Shown one piece after another: positions 23,544-30,635 of a stretch of 36,445 nucleotides of DNA. The notes under the pieces are model-generated. The model was not told the origin of the DNA. It searched no databases and worked only from the letters and a program-made list of their open reading frames with translations. A program made the position numbers and the translations under genes. Source of the stretch: Planctomycetota bacterium (GTDB taxonomy: Bacteria > Planctomycetota > UBA1135); assembly GCA_002705055.1 (NCBI GenBank), contig PAHY01000047.1:1-36445 (forward strand), written 5' to 3'. Positions within the stretch are counted from its first letter, which is position 1. Every line of letters starts with the position of its first letter.

Positions 23544-24958
23544 AGCTGCACACAGATGTTGCGGTCCTGGGAGAAAAACTCGAGCGAGTAGCGCCCGCCT
23601 TCCCGACCGACGCCGCTCTGCTTGACGCCACCGAAAGGCGCCCGCAGATCGCGCTTGTTCCAGGTGTTGATCCAGACCATGCCGGACTCGAGCGCAGCGG
23701 CGACCCGGTGGGCGCGATTGAGGTCGCGCGTCCAGACCGAAGCCGCCAGGCCATAGTCCACCGAATTGGCGATCCGCAGCGCTTCCTCCTCGCTGTCGAA
23801 GGGATGCAGGCTGACGACCGGACCGAAGATCTCTTCGGTCGCCGTGCGGCAATCGGGCGCGAGCCCGGTGATGACGGTCGGCGCGAAGAAGGCCGAGCCC
23901 TCCGGCCCGCTCGATCGCCCGCCGCACAGCACCTGTCCCCCTTCCTCGCGGGCGAGCTCGACGTACGAGGCCACCTTGTCGCGGTGAGCCGCGCTGATCA
24001 GACTGCCGATGTTCTCGCCCGGCGTCCATTGCCCCGCCTCGGCGACCAGCGCTTCCGCGAGGCGATCGTGCAACGCGCGCTCGACCAGAATGCGCGAACC
24101 ACAGAGGCAGACTTGCCCAGTGTTGAAGAAGGCGGCCCGCGCCACCCCAGCGACCGTGGCCTCGAAATCGCAGTCGGCGAAGACCAAGCTCGGGTTCTTG
24201 CCGCCCAGCTCGAGGCTGAGCTTCTTCAGGCCGGCCCCCGCCACCGCGGCCAAGTGCCGCCCGGTAGACGTTCCGCCGGTGAAGCTGACTGCTTTGATCC
24301 CCGGGTGCTCCAGGATGGCCTGTCCGGCTTCGGGCCCCAGCCCCTGCACCACGTTGAGCAGACCGGCCGGCGCGCCGGCGTCGTGAAAGAGCTCGGCGAA
24401 CAGGCGCGCGGTGGACGGCGTCAGCTCGCTGGGTTTGGCCACGACTCGGTTGCCCATCGCGATGGCCGGGGCGACCTTCCAGGTGAACAGGTGCGCCGGG
24501 AAGTTCCACGGCGTGATCGTGGCCACCACGCCCAGCGGCTCGCGCAGCGTGTAGTTGAGGCCGTCCTCCATCGGCTGACAGGCCGTCTGGTCGAGCCGCA
24601 CCGCGCGCGCGTAGAAGCGCAGATTGTCGAGCGAGCGCGGGATATCCCCCTGGGTCGTCGCGGCGAGCAGCTTGCCCGAATCCGCCGCTTCGGCCGCGGC
24701 CAGCACATCCAGATTCTGCGCTGCGAGATCCGCGACGCGCTCGAGCAGAGTCGCCCGCTCCTCGACCGGGAGCACCGGGGCCGCCTGCGCCGTCGCCACC
24801 GCCGCGGCGACATCCTCCGCGTTGCCGCGGGCGACTCCGCCGATACGCGCGCCGGTCTTCGGGTCGATGTTGTCGAGGTAGGCGCCGCTGGCCGGGGCGT
24901 GCGCCTGGCCGCCGATCCAATGATCGATGTTGCTGGTCTTGGTCGACACGGTGCTCAT
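23540..24958 (-). CDS. Aldehyde dehydrogenase, likely 2-aminomuconate 6-semialdehyde dehydrogenase
   Basis: A 472-residue NAD-dependent aldehyde dehydrogenase. The general-base region is LSLELGGKNPSLVFADCDFE and the nucleophile motif FFNTGQVCLCGSR has the catalytic Cys284. EIFGPVVSLHPFDSEEEAL and GMVWINTWNKRDLRAPFGG complete the fold, and the C-terminus ends in EFFSQDRNICVQL. Members with this RAPFGGxKxSGxGREGG ending and this size include 2-aminomuconate and 2-hydroxymuconate semialdehyde dehydrogenases. In this operon it would oxidise the ring-cleavage product before deamination by the RidA protein. The start ATG at 24958 overlaps the stop of the asparaginase-like gene (ATGA); an upstream start at 25009 would overlap more deeply and lacks family support. 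Confidence 0.9.
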   Translation of the reverse strand: MSTVSTKTSNIDHWIGGQAHAPASGAYLDNIDPKTGARIGGVARGNAEDVAAAVATAQAAPVLPVEERATLLERVADLAAQNLDVLAAAEAADSGKLLAATTQGDIPRSLDNLRFYARAVRLDQTACQPMEDGLNYTLREPLGVVATITPWNFPAHLFTWKVAPAIAMGNRVVAKPSELTPSTARLFAELFHDAGAPAGLLNVVQGLGPEAGQAILEHPGIKAVSFTGGTSTGRHLAAVAGAGLKKLSLELGGKNPSLVFADCDFEATVAGVARAAFFNTGQVCLCGSRILVERALHDRLAEALVAEAGQWTPGENIGSLISAAHRDKVASYVELAREEGGQVLCGGRSSGPEGSAFFAPTVITGLAPDCRTATEEIFGPVVSLHPFDSEEEALRIANSVDYGLAASVWTRDLNRAHRVAAALESGMVWINTWNKRDLRAPFGGVKQSGVGREGGRYSLEFFSQDRNICVQL

Positions 24959-26067
24959 GCTTGGTACTCGTCCCAGTCGTAGAGGTAGCGCTCGCGGTCC
25001 GGGTCCCATTCGTCCCAGGTCGGGATCGATTCCAGGCTGGATTGCCGCTCGGGAGGCACCACGCCTGGCACCAGGAAGGCCTTCTGCCGATGCAGCGGGT
25101 AGGGATTGCGCAGCTCGATGCCGAGCACCCCGAGCACGCCGCGGGCGATGTACCAGGTGGCCTGCGGATTCCAGCCGTGGGCGACCTTGATGACGACGCC
25201 GAGGCCGTCCGGGTAGTCGGGGTGCACGATCGCCAGCCCTAACAGGCCGTCCGCGCCTTCTTTCGCCAGGACCTGCCCCTCAGAAGTCTTCAGAATCGTC
25301 GAATCGAGGCGGTTGAAGCCCCCCACCAGGTCAGGGTGGCGCTGCATGGCCTCCCAGATCCAGTCTTCGTCGCGGACCTGCGCCAGCCCGGCGTAGAGCT
25401 GAGCCAGCTCGCCGACCGTGTTGGCGATGGTCGGCAGCCCGCAGCCGTCCCGGGCAACCCGCAGCGGCTGCCAGTCCGCGCCGAGGAAGCGGCGCACTTG
25501 CTCGAGGTACGCATGGAAGAAGGCATGGTGCGGCAGCATGTAACCGACCTGCTCCCAGCCTTTGGCCTTGCAGCCCGCCAGCAGGGCCGCATGCTCGCCC
25601 GAGCAGGTATGGAACCAGCGGCGCGGGCGGCGCACCTGGCGGCCGAACTGCACCAGCGGCACATCGAGGGGTGTCTGCATGAAGCCCCACTCGTCCTCGG
25701 GCAGGATCGACTGCGCAGCCGCCACGTGCTGCGCATCGCCGTTGTGGCTGGCCACCGAGATGGCCCGCTGCTTCCAGTCCAGCCAGGCGAGCTCCTCGGT
25801 GAAGACCTTCATCATCAGCGGCTTCATCATGCTGCGCCCGTAGCACAGCACGTTGCCGCCGAAGGAATGCACGACGCGCGCCTGATCGAGCCGCCCGTCG
25901 GCTCCGCCGACCGCCCAGGCCACCGCGCCGTGGATCGTCGTTTCGCTGACGCCGGCCCGCCGATAGTCCACCAGCGGCTCCCACTCGACGTCGCGCCCGG
26001 TGGGAATGCCGGCCTCGCGCTCGCCCAGCGGGCTGCGCGGATAGAGCGCGTCACGCGGCGCGCTCAT
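24955..26067 (-). CDS. Asparaginase II-like hydrolase with altered metal-site motif
   Basis: A 370-residue member of the AnsA2/Rhizobium etli type asparaginase II family. GRSMMKPL (Ser79, Lys82), ASHNGDAQHV (Ser107) and GQVLAKEGADG (Lys269) retain the serine/lysine residues I associate with catalysis in that family. The metal-binding segment, normally CSGKH, reads CSGEH: Cys155 remains but Glu158 replaces Lys, while the second Cys is present in DGCGLP (Cys209). In the R. etli enzymes the two Cys and the Lys are reported to bind zinc, so metal or substrate may differ. No asparaginase step belongs to tryptophan degradation; a role in amide hydrolysis of a pathway intermediate is inference. It is tightly coupled to the aldehyde dehydrogenase and the monooxygenase. 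Confidence 0.8.
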   Translation of the reverse strand: MSAPRDALYPRSPLGEREAGIPTGRDVEWEPLVDYRRAGVSETTIHGAVAWAVGGADGRLDQARVVHSFGGNVLCYGRSMMKPLMMKVFTEELAWLDWKQRAISVASHNGDAQHVAAAQSILPEDEWGFMQTPLDVPLVQFGRQVRRPRRWFHTCSGEHAALLAGCKAKGWEQVGYMLPHHAFFHAYLEQVRRFLGADWQPLRVARDGCGLPTIANTVGELAQLYAGLAQVRDEDWIWEAMQRHPDLVGGFNRLDSTILKTSEGQVLAKEGADGLLGLAIVHPDYPDGLGVVIKVAHGWNPQATWYIARGVLGVLGIELRNPYPLHRQKAFLVPGVVPPERQSSLESIPTWDEWDPDRERYLYDWDEYQA

Positions 26068-27305
26068 GCTTCGACCTCCGCCTGCACCTGCGGCGCCACC
26101 CGCTCCATGAAGGCGCGCATATTGCGCACGACCCGTGCGGAGTCGTGATTGAAGAAGTCGAACCAGAGCATCAGCCGATCTTCGGGGTGGAATCGGGTGC
26201 GGATCTGCGTGGCGATCTCTTCGGCGTTGCCGATCAGCGCGTTGTCCGCCGCGTTCGCCACCTTATTGGGATCGATCGTGCCCTCGAGCGCCTTCCAGTA
26301 CTCGCCCAGCGCGGACTCGGCCTCGGCGCGGGCCGCAGCGCTGCGCGCTTCCGGCGAAAGCCCCGGCTCTTCGTTGAGGAAGACGAAGACCGTGCGCGGC
26401 ATGAAGGAGCGCTTCCACGGCCCGCCAGCCGGGTGAAAGGCCGCCGCCATCCGCTGGTGCGTCGCCTCGATGACCTCGGGCTTGGTGATCGACAGGTTGA
26501 AGACCTGGACCGGCAGGATCTGATTGAGTTCTTCCTGCAGCTTGGGGTCGTGAGAACCGACGATCGGCACGCACAGCTCGCGGCGCCATTCCTCGGGCAC
26601 GATCTTCAGCTCTTCGAAGACCCAGCGCGGCGCGATCTCGATGCAGTCCGGCGCCGGCGCCCCGTGCTGCTCCTGATAGGCGCGCTGGACCGCTTCCCAA
26701 TCCTCGTCGCTGCGGAAGTCCGCGCGCTCGAGGGTGGTCGCGACGCTGTCCGCGCTGCTCAGCACGTCGCCGCGCAGCAAGCGCAAGAAGATGGTCGCCG
26801 CCTCGCGGAAGACCTTGCCCTTCAGCGCCGGCCAGGCCGCAGCTTCGACAGCGTCGCGCGCGTCGATGCCGTAGGCGCGATTCATGAACTCGAAGCGCCC
26901 GGCGGAGAAACCGACATGCAGCCGACGCTTCTCCTGTTCGTCCCAGCCATGCAGCGCGCAGCAGGCCGCCACGCGTTCTGCCGCGGCGATCGGCCCGCCG
27001 TTGCAGACGATATTCATCACGGCCGAGCCCACCTCGATGCGCTGCGTCGTGGCGAACACGCGCTGCGCGAGCTGCGGCAGATCGACGTTCAGCCCGATCT
27101 CGCCCTGCCAGTGCGGCACCACCGGCCGCCGGTTGCGCTTCTGGACCTCAGTCGAGAGGTGCGATTCGGCGACCCAGGCCACGCCGAAGCCCAGCTCATC
27201 GGCGACTGTGACCTGCTCGAAGAAGTTGCGGAACATCTCGGCCTCGCTCGGCAGATGTCCGGCCACCGGCGTCCTGCTGATCGAGAAGAAGATGTCGAAC
27301 TCCAT
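26064..27305 (-). CDS. Luciferase-like (LLM class) flavin-dependent oxidoreductase
   Basis: A 413-residue TIM-barrel flavoprotein of the bacterial luciferase-like superfamily. Signatures are EQVTVADELGFGVAWVAESH near 29-48, VGSAVMNIVCNGGPIAAAERVA near 93-114, RLHVGFSAGRFEF and the C-terminal DNALIGNAEEIATQI gate motif. Such enzymes use reduced FMN and O2 for hydroxylation, N-oxygenation or C-N and C-C cleavage, and need a reductase not seen here. It occupies the place where kynurenine 3-monooxygenase would be expected in a tryptophan operon, but belongs to another flavoprotein class. It lies 19 bases after the SDR gene and has its own TATCCTG box 6 bases before the ATG. Confidence 0.85.
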   Translation of the reverse strand: MEFDIFFSISRTPVAGHLPSEAEMFRNFFEQVTVADELGFGVAWVAESHLSTEVQKRNRRPVVPHWQGEIGLNVDLPQLAQRVFATTQRIEVGSAVMNIVCNGGPIAAAERVAACCALHGWDEQEKRRLHVGFSAGRFEFMNRAYGIDARDAVEAAAWPALKGKVFREAATIFLRLLRGDVLSSADSVATTLERADFRSDEDWEAVQRAYQEQHGAPAPDCIEIAPRWVFEELKIVPEEWRRELCVPIVGSHDPKLQEELNQILPVQVFNLSITKPEVIEATHQRMAAAFHPAGGPWKRSFMPRTVFVFLNEEPGLSPEARSAAARAEAESALGEYWKALEGTIDPNKVANAADNALIGNAEEIATQIRTRFHPEDRLMLWFDFFNHDSARVVRNMRAFMERVAPQVQAEVEA

Positions 27306-27312
27306 GCCGTGC

Positions 27313-27318
27313 AGGATA
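27313..27318 (-). promoter_or_regulatory. Candidate internal -10 box before the luciferase-like gene
   Basis: On the minus strand TATCCT fills these positions and 7 bases separate it from the ATG at 27305. The base composition and spacing match the TATCCT box before kynA. No -35 element was recognised. It lies in the only sizeable gap inside the operon (19 bases), after the SDR stop. Confidence 0.35.
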
Positions 27319-27324
27319 GCGTGC

Positions 27325-28116
27325 TCAGATGCCGTTCAGCCGCCCGCCATCGGCGGCGATGGACTGCCCGCGGATGTAGGAAGCCGCCGGCGTACAAAGG
27401 AAAGCCGCGAGCGCAGCGACCTCTTCGGGGCGGCCCAGGCGGCCTTCCGGCACGGAGGCCAGCCACTCGGCTTCGACCTGCGCCGGCTGAATCGCGCGGC
27501 GCTCGGCCACCTGCTCTTTCAGGGAAGCCAGCCGATCGGTCGCCGTGAAGCCGGGCAGAACGTTATTGATCGTGATGCCGGACGGCAGCTCCTTGCTGAC
27601 CGTCTTGGACCAAGCCGCCATCGCAGCGCGGATGGTGTTGGACACGCCCAGGCCCGCGATCGGCTCCTTGACCGAGGTCGAGATGATGTTGACGATCCGG
27701 CCGAAGCCCTGCTCCACCATGCCCGGCAGCAGGCTGCGGGTGAGCAGATGCGCCGTCAGCACGTGCAGGTGGAATGCGCGCGTGAACTCCTCAGCGGACG
27801 CGTCCAGAATCGGGCCGCCGCGCGGACCGCCCGCGTTGTTGATCAAGATGTGAACCGGCCCGACGTCAAGGACCAGGCGGTCCAGCGCTGCCTGCACCGA
27901 CTGATGAAGGCTGAGGTCGCACTTGAGCGAGCGCGCGCCGCCCGCCCCGGCCTCCTTGAGCTCGGGGATGAGCGTTTCCAGCTTGTCGCCCGAGCGCGCC
28001 AGCGCCGTGACCTGCGCACCGTGCGCGGCCAACGCGAGGGCCGTGGCGCGCCCGATGCCCGAGCTGGCGCCGCAGACCAGGGCGTGCCGCCCGGCCAGAG
28101 AGAGGGATTCGTTCAT
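27325..28116 (-). CDS. Short-chain dehydrogenase/reductase with non-canonical active site
   Basis: A 263-residue classical-type SDR. The cofactor motif CGASSGIG is at 15-22 and NNAG near 93-96. Ser146 and Ser148 lie in NIISTS, but the YxxxK catalytic motif is SNTIR: Ser159 stands for Tyr and Arg163 for Lys. A subgroup of SDRs related to ketoacyl-ACP reductases shares the SVKEP...SNxxRA layout, so the change is a subfamily trait rather than a sequencing error. Reductase chemistry by the usual Tyr/Lys relay is therefore doubtful. The gene follows kynA with a 4-base ATGA overlap, and ends before the 19-base gap that precedes the luciferase-like gene. Its role in the pathway is not established. 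Confidence 0.85.
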   Translation of the reverse strand: MNESLSLAGRHALVCGASSGIGRATALALAAHGAQVTALARSGDKLETLIPELKEAGAGGARSLKCDLSLHQSVQAALDRLVLDVGPVHILINNAGGPRGGPILDASAEEFTRAFHLHVLTAHLLTRSLLPGMVEQGFGRIVNIISTSVKEPIAGLGVSNTIRAAMAAWSKTVSKELPSGITINNVLPGFTATDRLASLKEQVAERRAIQPAQVEAEWLASVPEGRLGRPEEVAALAAFLCTPAASYIRGQSIAADGGRLNGI

Positions 28117-28964
28117 CGTGCTGAGGGGGAATGAAAGAAGCGATTGCGCACTTCCCAGAGCTCCGGGAAGAAGCGGTGGTGAACGCGCTGCTCAAGGAAT
28201 GCCTTGCCGGAGGACCCACCGGTCCCCTTCTGGCCGCCGATGGTGCGCGACACCATCAGGATGTGGACCTGCCGCCACTTGCTGACCAGCATGTCGAGGT
28301 CGAGCAGCGCCTCGCAGACCAGGATCCAGTGGTAGTTGCCCTCCGGCTCCTGATAGAGCTCGTGAAGGACGCTGACCAGATCTTCGTCGAGCTCATGCGT
28401 GCTGGTGCGCTGCCCGGCCAGCAGCCGTTCGGGCACGGGGTAGCCGGCCGCGTGCAACGCCTGCAGAAACTCATCGTAGACACTGGGCGCATCGGCACGG
28501 GCCTGCAGCCGCTGGTGCGCCTCCGGGTCATTTTCGAAGAACTGCAGGAAGAACTCTTCGCGGATGCCGTAGGCGAACTCCATCTCGCGGAACTGCACCG
28601 ACTGGAAGCCGCTGCCCGTCCCCAGCCGCTCGCGGAAGCCGGCGAACTCGGCCGGCGTCAGCGTGTGTAGCAGCTGAATCTGGTCACACAGGCAGGCAAG
28701 AATCGCGTTGATGCGCTTGATGACCTTGAGGACCCGGGACATGGATCCCTTGCGGAAGCCGCGCACCAGCAGATCGGTCTCGTGCAAGAGCTGCTTGAAC
28801 CAGAGCTCGAAGCTCTGGTGGATGATGATGAAGAACATCTCATCGTGATGCGGCGGATCGCTCTGGAGCTGCTGAAGCTGCAACAGATCGGGGACCCGGA
28901 GATAACTGTTGTAGTTCAGGTCCTCGAAGGCGATCCGCTCGTACTGCGAGGTGCGGTCCGACAC
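28113..28964 (-). CDS. kynA: Tryptophan 2,3-dioxygenase
   Basis: A 283-residue heme tryptophan dioxygenase. The active-site segment HHDEMFFIIIHQSFELWFKQ has His49, equivalent to the substrate-binding His55 of the Xanthomonas enzyme. The heme ligand is predicted at His234 in WRQVHILMV, and Thr248 in GTGGSSG lies 14 residues later, the same spacing as His240/Thr254. The enzyme opens the indole ring of tryptophan to N-formylkynurenine in the cytoplasm. It starts with GTG at 28964; the frame extends further upstream, but that part is antisense to the next gene. It heads the ten-gene operon, and its stop overlaps the SDR start (ATGA). Confidence 0.95.
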   Translation of the reverse strand: MSDRTSQYERIAFEDLNYNSYLRVPDLLQLQQLQSDPPHHDEMFFIIIHQSFELWFKQLLHETDLLVRGFRKGSMSRVLKVIKRINAILACLCDQIQLLHTLTPAEFAGFRERLGTGSGFQSVQFREMEFAYGIREEFFLQFFENDPEAHQRLQARADAPSVYDEFLQALHAAGYPVPERLLAGQRTSTHELDEDLVSVLHELYQEPEGNYHWILVCEALLDLDMLVSKWRQVHILMVSRTIGGQKGTGGSSGKAFLEQRVHHRFFPELWEVRNRFFHSPSAR

Positions 28965-28971
28965 GCGCGAC

Positions 28972-28977
28972 AGGATA
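28972..28977 (-). promoter_or_regulatory. Candidate -10 box of the kynA operon
   Basis: TATCCT on the minus strand ends 7 bases before the kynA GTG. The intergenic gap is only 24 bases, and the box overlaps the plus-strand GATACAAT box of the divergent EVE gene, so the two promoters may share bases. No -35 hexamer fits. Confidence 0.4.
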
Positions 28978-28981
28978 CAAT
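28974..28981 (+). promoter_or_regulatory. Candidate -10 box of the EVE-domain gene
   Basis: GATACAAT fills these positions; TACAAT (28976-28981) ends 7 bases before the ATG at 28989. The same octamer precedes yebC on the minus strand. The matching -35 region is GC-rich without a TTGACA-like hexamer. Confidence 0.4.
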
Positions 28982-28988
28982 CCCCCGC

Positions 28989-29405
28989 ATGGCGTACTGG
29001 CTGGTCAAGGAAGAGCCCGAGAAATACAACTTCGCCAAGCTCCTGAAGGACGGCTCGACCGCCTGGGACGGGGTTCGAAACTACCAGGCTCGCAATAACC
29101 TGCGCGCGATGAAGGTCGGCGACGAGCTGATCTACTACCACACGGGCAAGGAGCGCGCGGCGGTGGGGACGGCAGTCGTCACCCGCGCGGCCTACCCCGA
29201 CCCCACCGCCCAGGAGGGCGACTGGTCCTGCGTCGATGTCGAGCCGGGCGAGCGCTTGGACCGGGCCGTGACCCTCGCCGAGATCAAGGCGGACGAAAAG
29301 CTGAACGGTTGCGCGCTCGTGAAACAGGGGCGGCTCTCGGTCGTCCCGCTGACCGCCGCCGAGTTCAAACGCATCCGCAGCCTGGCCAAAAAGGCGAGCG
29401 TGTGA
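28989..29405 (+). CDS. EVE-domain protein (PUA-like fold, Thyn1 family)
   Basis: A 138-residue EVE-domain protein: MAYWLVKEEPEKYNF, then WDGVRNYQARNNLRAMKVGD, then YYHTGKERAAVGTAVV, followed by a short beta region. EVE domains have a PUA-like fold and bind modified bases in DNA or RNA; the bacterial stand-alone members are of uncertain role. The ATG at 28989 gives the standard family start. The gene overlaps the methyltransferase gene by 4 bases (GTGA), a pairing that may hint at RNA modification. It is divergent from kynA. Confidence 0.92.
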   Translation: MAYWLVKEEPEKYNFAKLLKDGSTAWDGVRNYQARNNLRAMKVGDELIYYHTGKERAAVGTAVVTRAAYPDPTAQEGDWSCVDVEPGERLDRAVTLAEIKADEKLNGCALVKQGRLSVVPLTAAEFKRIRSLAKKASV

Positions 29406-30616
29406 GCCCCTTCGCCACTCCTCCCGCGCCGGGCGCCTGGGCCCAGCTCCACGACCGCCTGCGCGGCCCGCGGGTGTTCCGCAAGAACGTCCGCGAGGTC
29501 GGCCCGGATGCCCGGGCCGGCGGGCTCGTGGCTGTCCGTGATGGCGACGGCGAGCACCTGGGATGGGCGCTGTTTCATCCGCATTCGCAGATCGCGCTGC
29601 GGCTGCTGAGCCGGACCGAGGAGGCGCCCGGGCCCGAGGCGCTCGCGGCACGCGCGCAGGCCGCCGCCCAGCGCCGCCTGACGGACCCCTCGATTCCCGA
29701 TGAGGTCTGTCGGGTCATCCACGGCGAAGCGGACGGTTTCCCGGGGCTGCTGGTCGATCGCTACGGGCCGATCCTCGCCGCGGAAGCCCACAGCCTGGGC
29801 AGCGTGCAGCTGTTTCGCTCGATCATTCCAGCGCTTCATGAGGCTCTCGGGACGGAGCACTTCCAAATCGTCTTTGACGAGCGCTCGGCGCGCGCCGAGG
29901 GCGAGCGCCCGGGCACCAAGCGATCCGACGGCGCTCCCCCCTTTCTGCGGATCGAGGAAGGCGGGGTCCGCTACGAGCTCGATTTTGCTCGCGGCCACAA
30001 GACCGGCTTCTTCTGCGATCAACGCGAGAATCGCGCCGCCTTCGCGGCGCTGGCCGCGGGCAAGCGCGTCCTGGATGTCTGCAGCTATACCGGCGGCTTC
30101 GCGCTGTCGGCCGCCTTCGGCGGGGCCGAGGAAGTCCTGGCCGTGGACCTGGACGAAGACGCGATCGCCCAGGGCAAGCGCAACGCCAACCTCAACGGCG
30201 CTGCCGTCGCCCGCCGCACCAAGTTTGTCCACGCCGACGCCTTCAGCTATCTGCGCCAGCTTCAGCGAAACGAGCGTGAGTTCGATCTGATCGTCGTCGA
30301 CCCGCCGAAGTTTGTCCCCAATCGACGCGCCTGGGACGAGGGCATCGCGCGCTATCACGACATCAACAAGCTGGCGATTCCGCTGCTGGCGCCCGGCGGC
30401 AATTACCTGACCTGCTCCTGCAGTGGCCTGGTCTCGGCGCTCGACCTGCAGGAGACCGTGCGGCGCTCGGCGCGCCTCGCCCCGCTGCAGATTCTTCGCA
30501 AGACCGGGGCCGGCCCCGATCACCCGGTCGCCCTGGACTTCCCGGAAGGCGAATACCTGAAAGCGCTCTGGCTGCGCGACACCCGAGCCCGCGCCGCGAG
30601 CGCGGAGCAGCCTTAA
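29402..30616 (+). CDS. rlmI: RlmI-like 23S rRNA cytosine-C5 methyltransferase
   Basis: A 404-residue class I SAM-dependent methyltransferase with an N-terminal PUA-like domain (about 1-80) and a linker. The Rossmann core has VLDVCSYTGGFALSAAFGGA, VDLDEDAIAQGKRNANLNG, and motif IV VVDPPKF, followed by LTCSCSG. This matches the RlmI/YccW-type 23S rRNA m5C1962 methyltransferases. The start is GTG at 29402 inside the EVE stop (GTGA); an ATG further upstream at 29309 lies within the EVE gene. The protein ends in an Arg/Ala-rich tail. A DUF-type SAM methyltransferase of the same fold could be meant, but the PUA domain and motifs favour RlmI. Confidence 0.9.
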   Translation: MSPFATPPAPGAWAQLHDRLRGPRVFRKNVREVGPDARAGGLVAVRDGDGEHLGWALFHPHSQIALRLLSRTEEAPGPEALAARAQAAAQRRLTDPSIPDEVCRVIHGEADGFPGLLVDRYGPILAAEAHSLGSVQLFRSIIPALHEALGTEHFQIVFDERSARAEGERPGTKRSDGAPPFLRIEEGGVRYELDFARGHKTGFFCDQRENRAAFAALAAGKRVLDVCSYTGGFALSAAFGGAEEVLAVDLDEDAIAQGKRNANLNGAAVARRTKFVHADAFSYLRQLQRNEREFDLIVVDPPKFVPNRRAWDEGIARYHDINKLAIPLLAPGGNYLTCSCSGLVSALDLQETVRRSARLAPLQILRKTGAGPDHPVALDFPEGEYLKALWLRDTRARAASAEQP

Positions 30617-30635
30617 GCGGCGCGCGCTGCCCGGC

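Noticed and set aside
28782..28988. Upstream extension of the EVE-domain gene
   Set aside because: The additional 69 codons are antisense to kynA and the family begins with MAYWLVKEEP, which fixes the start at 28989.
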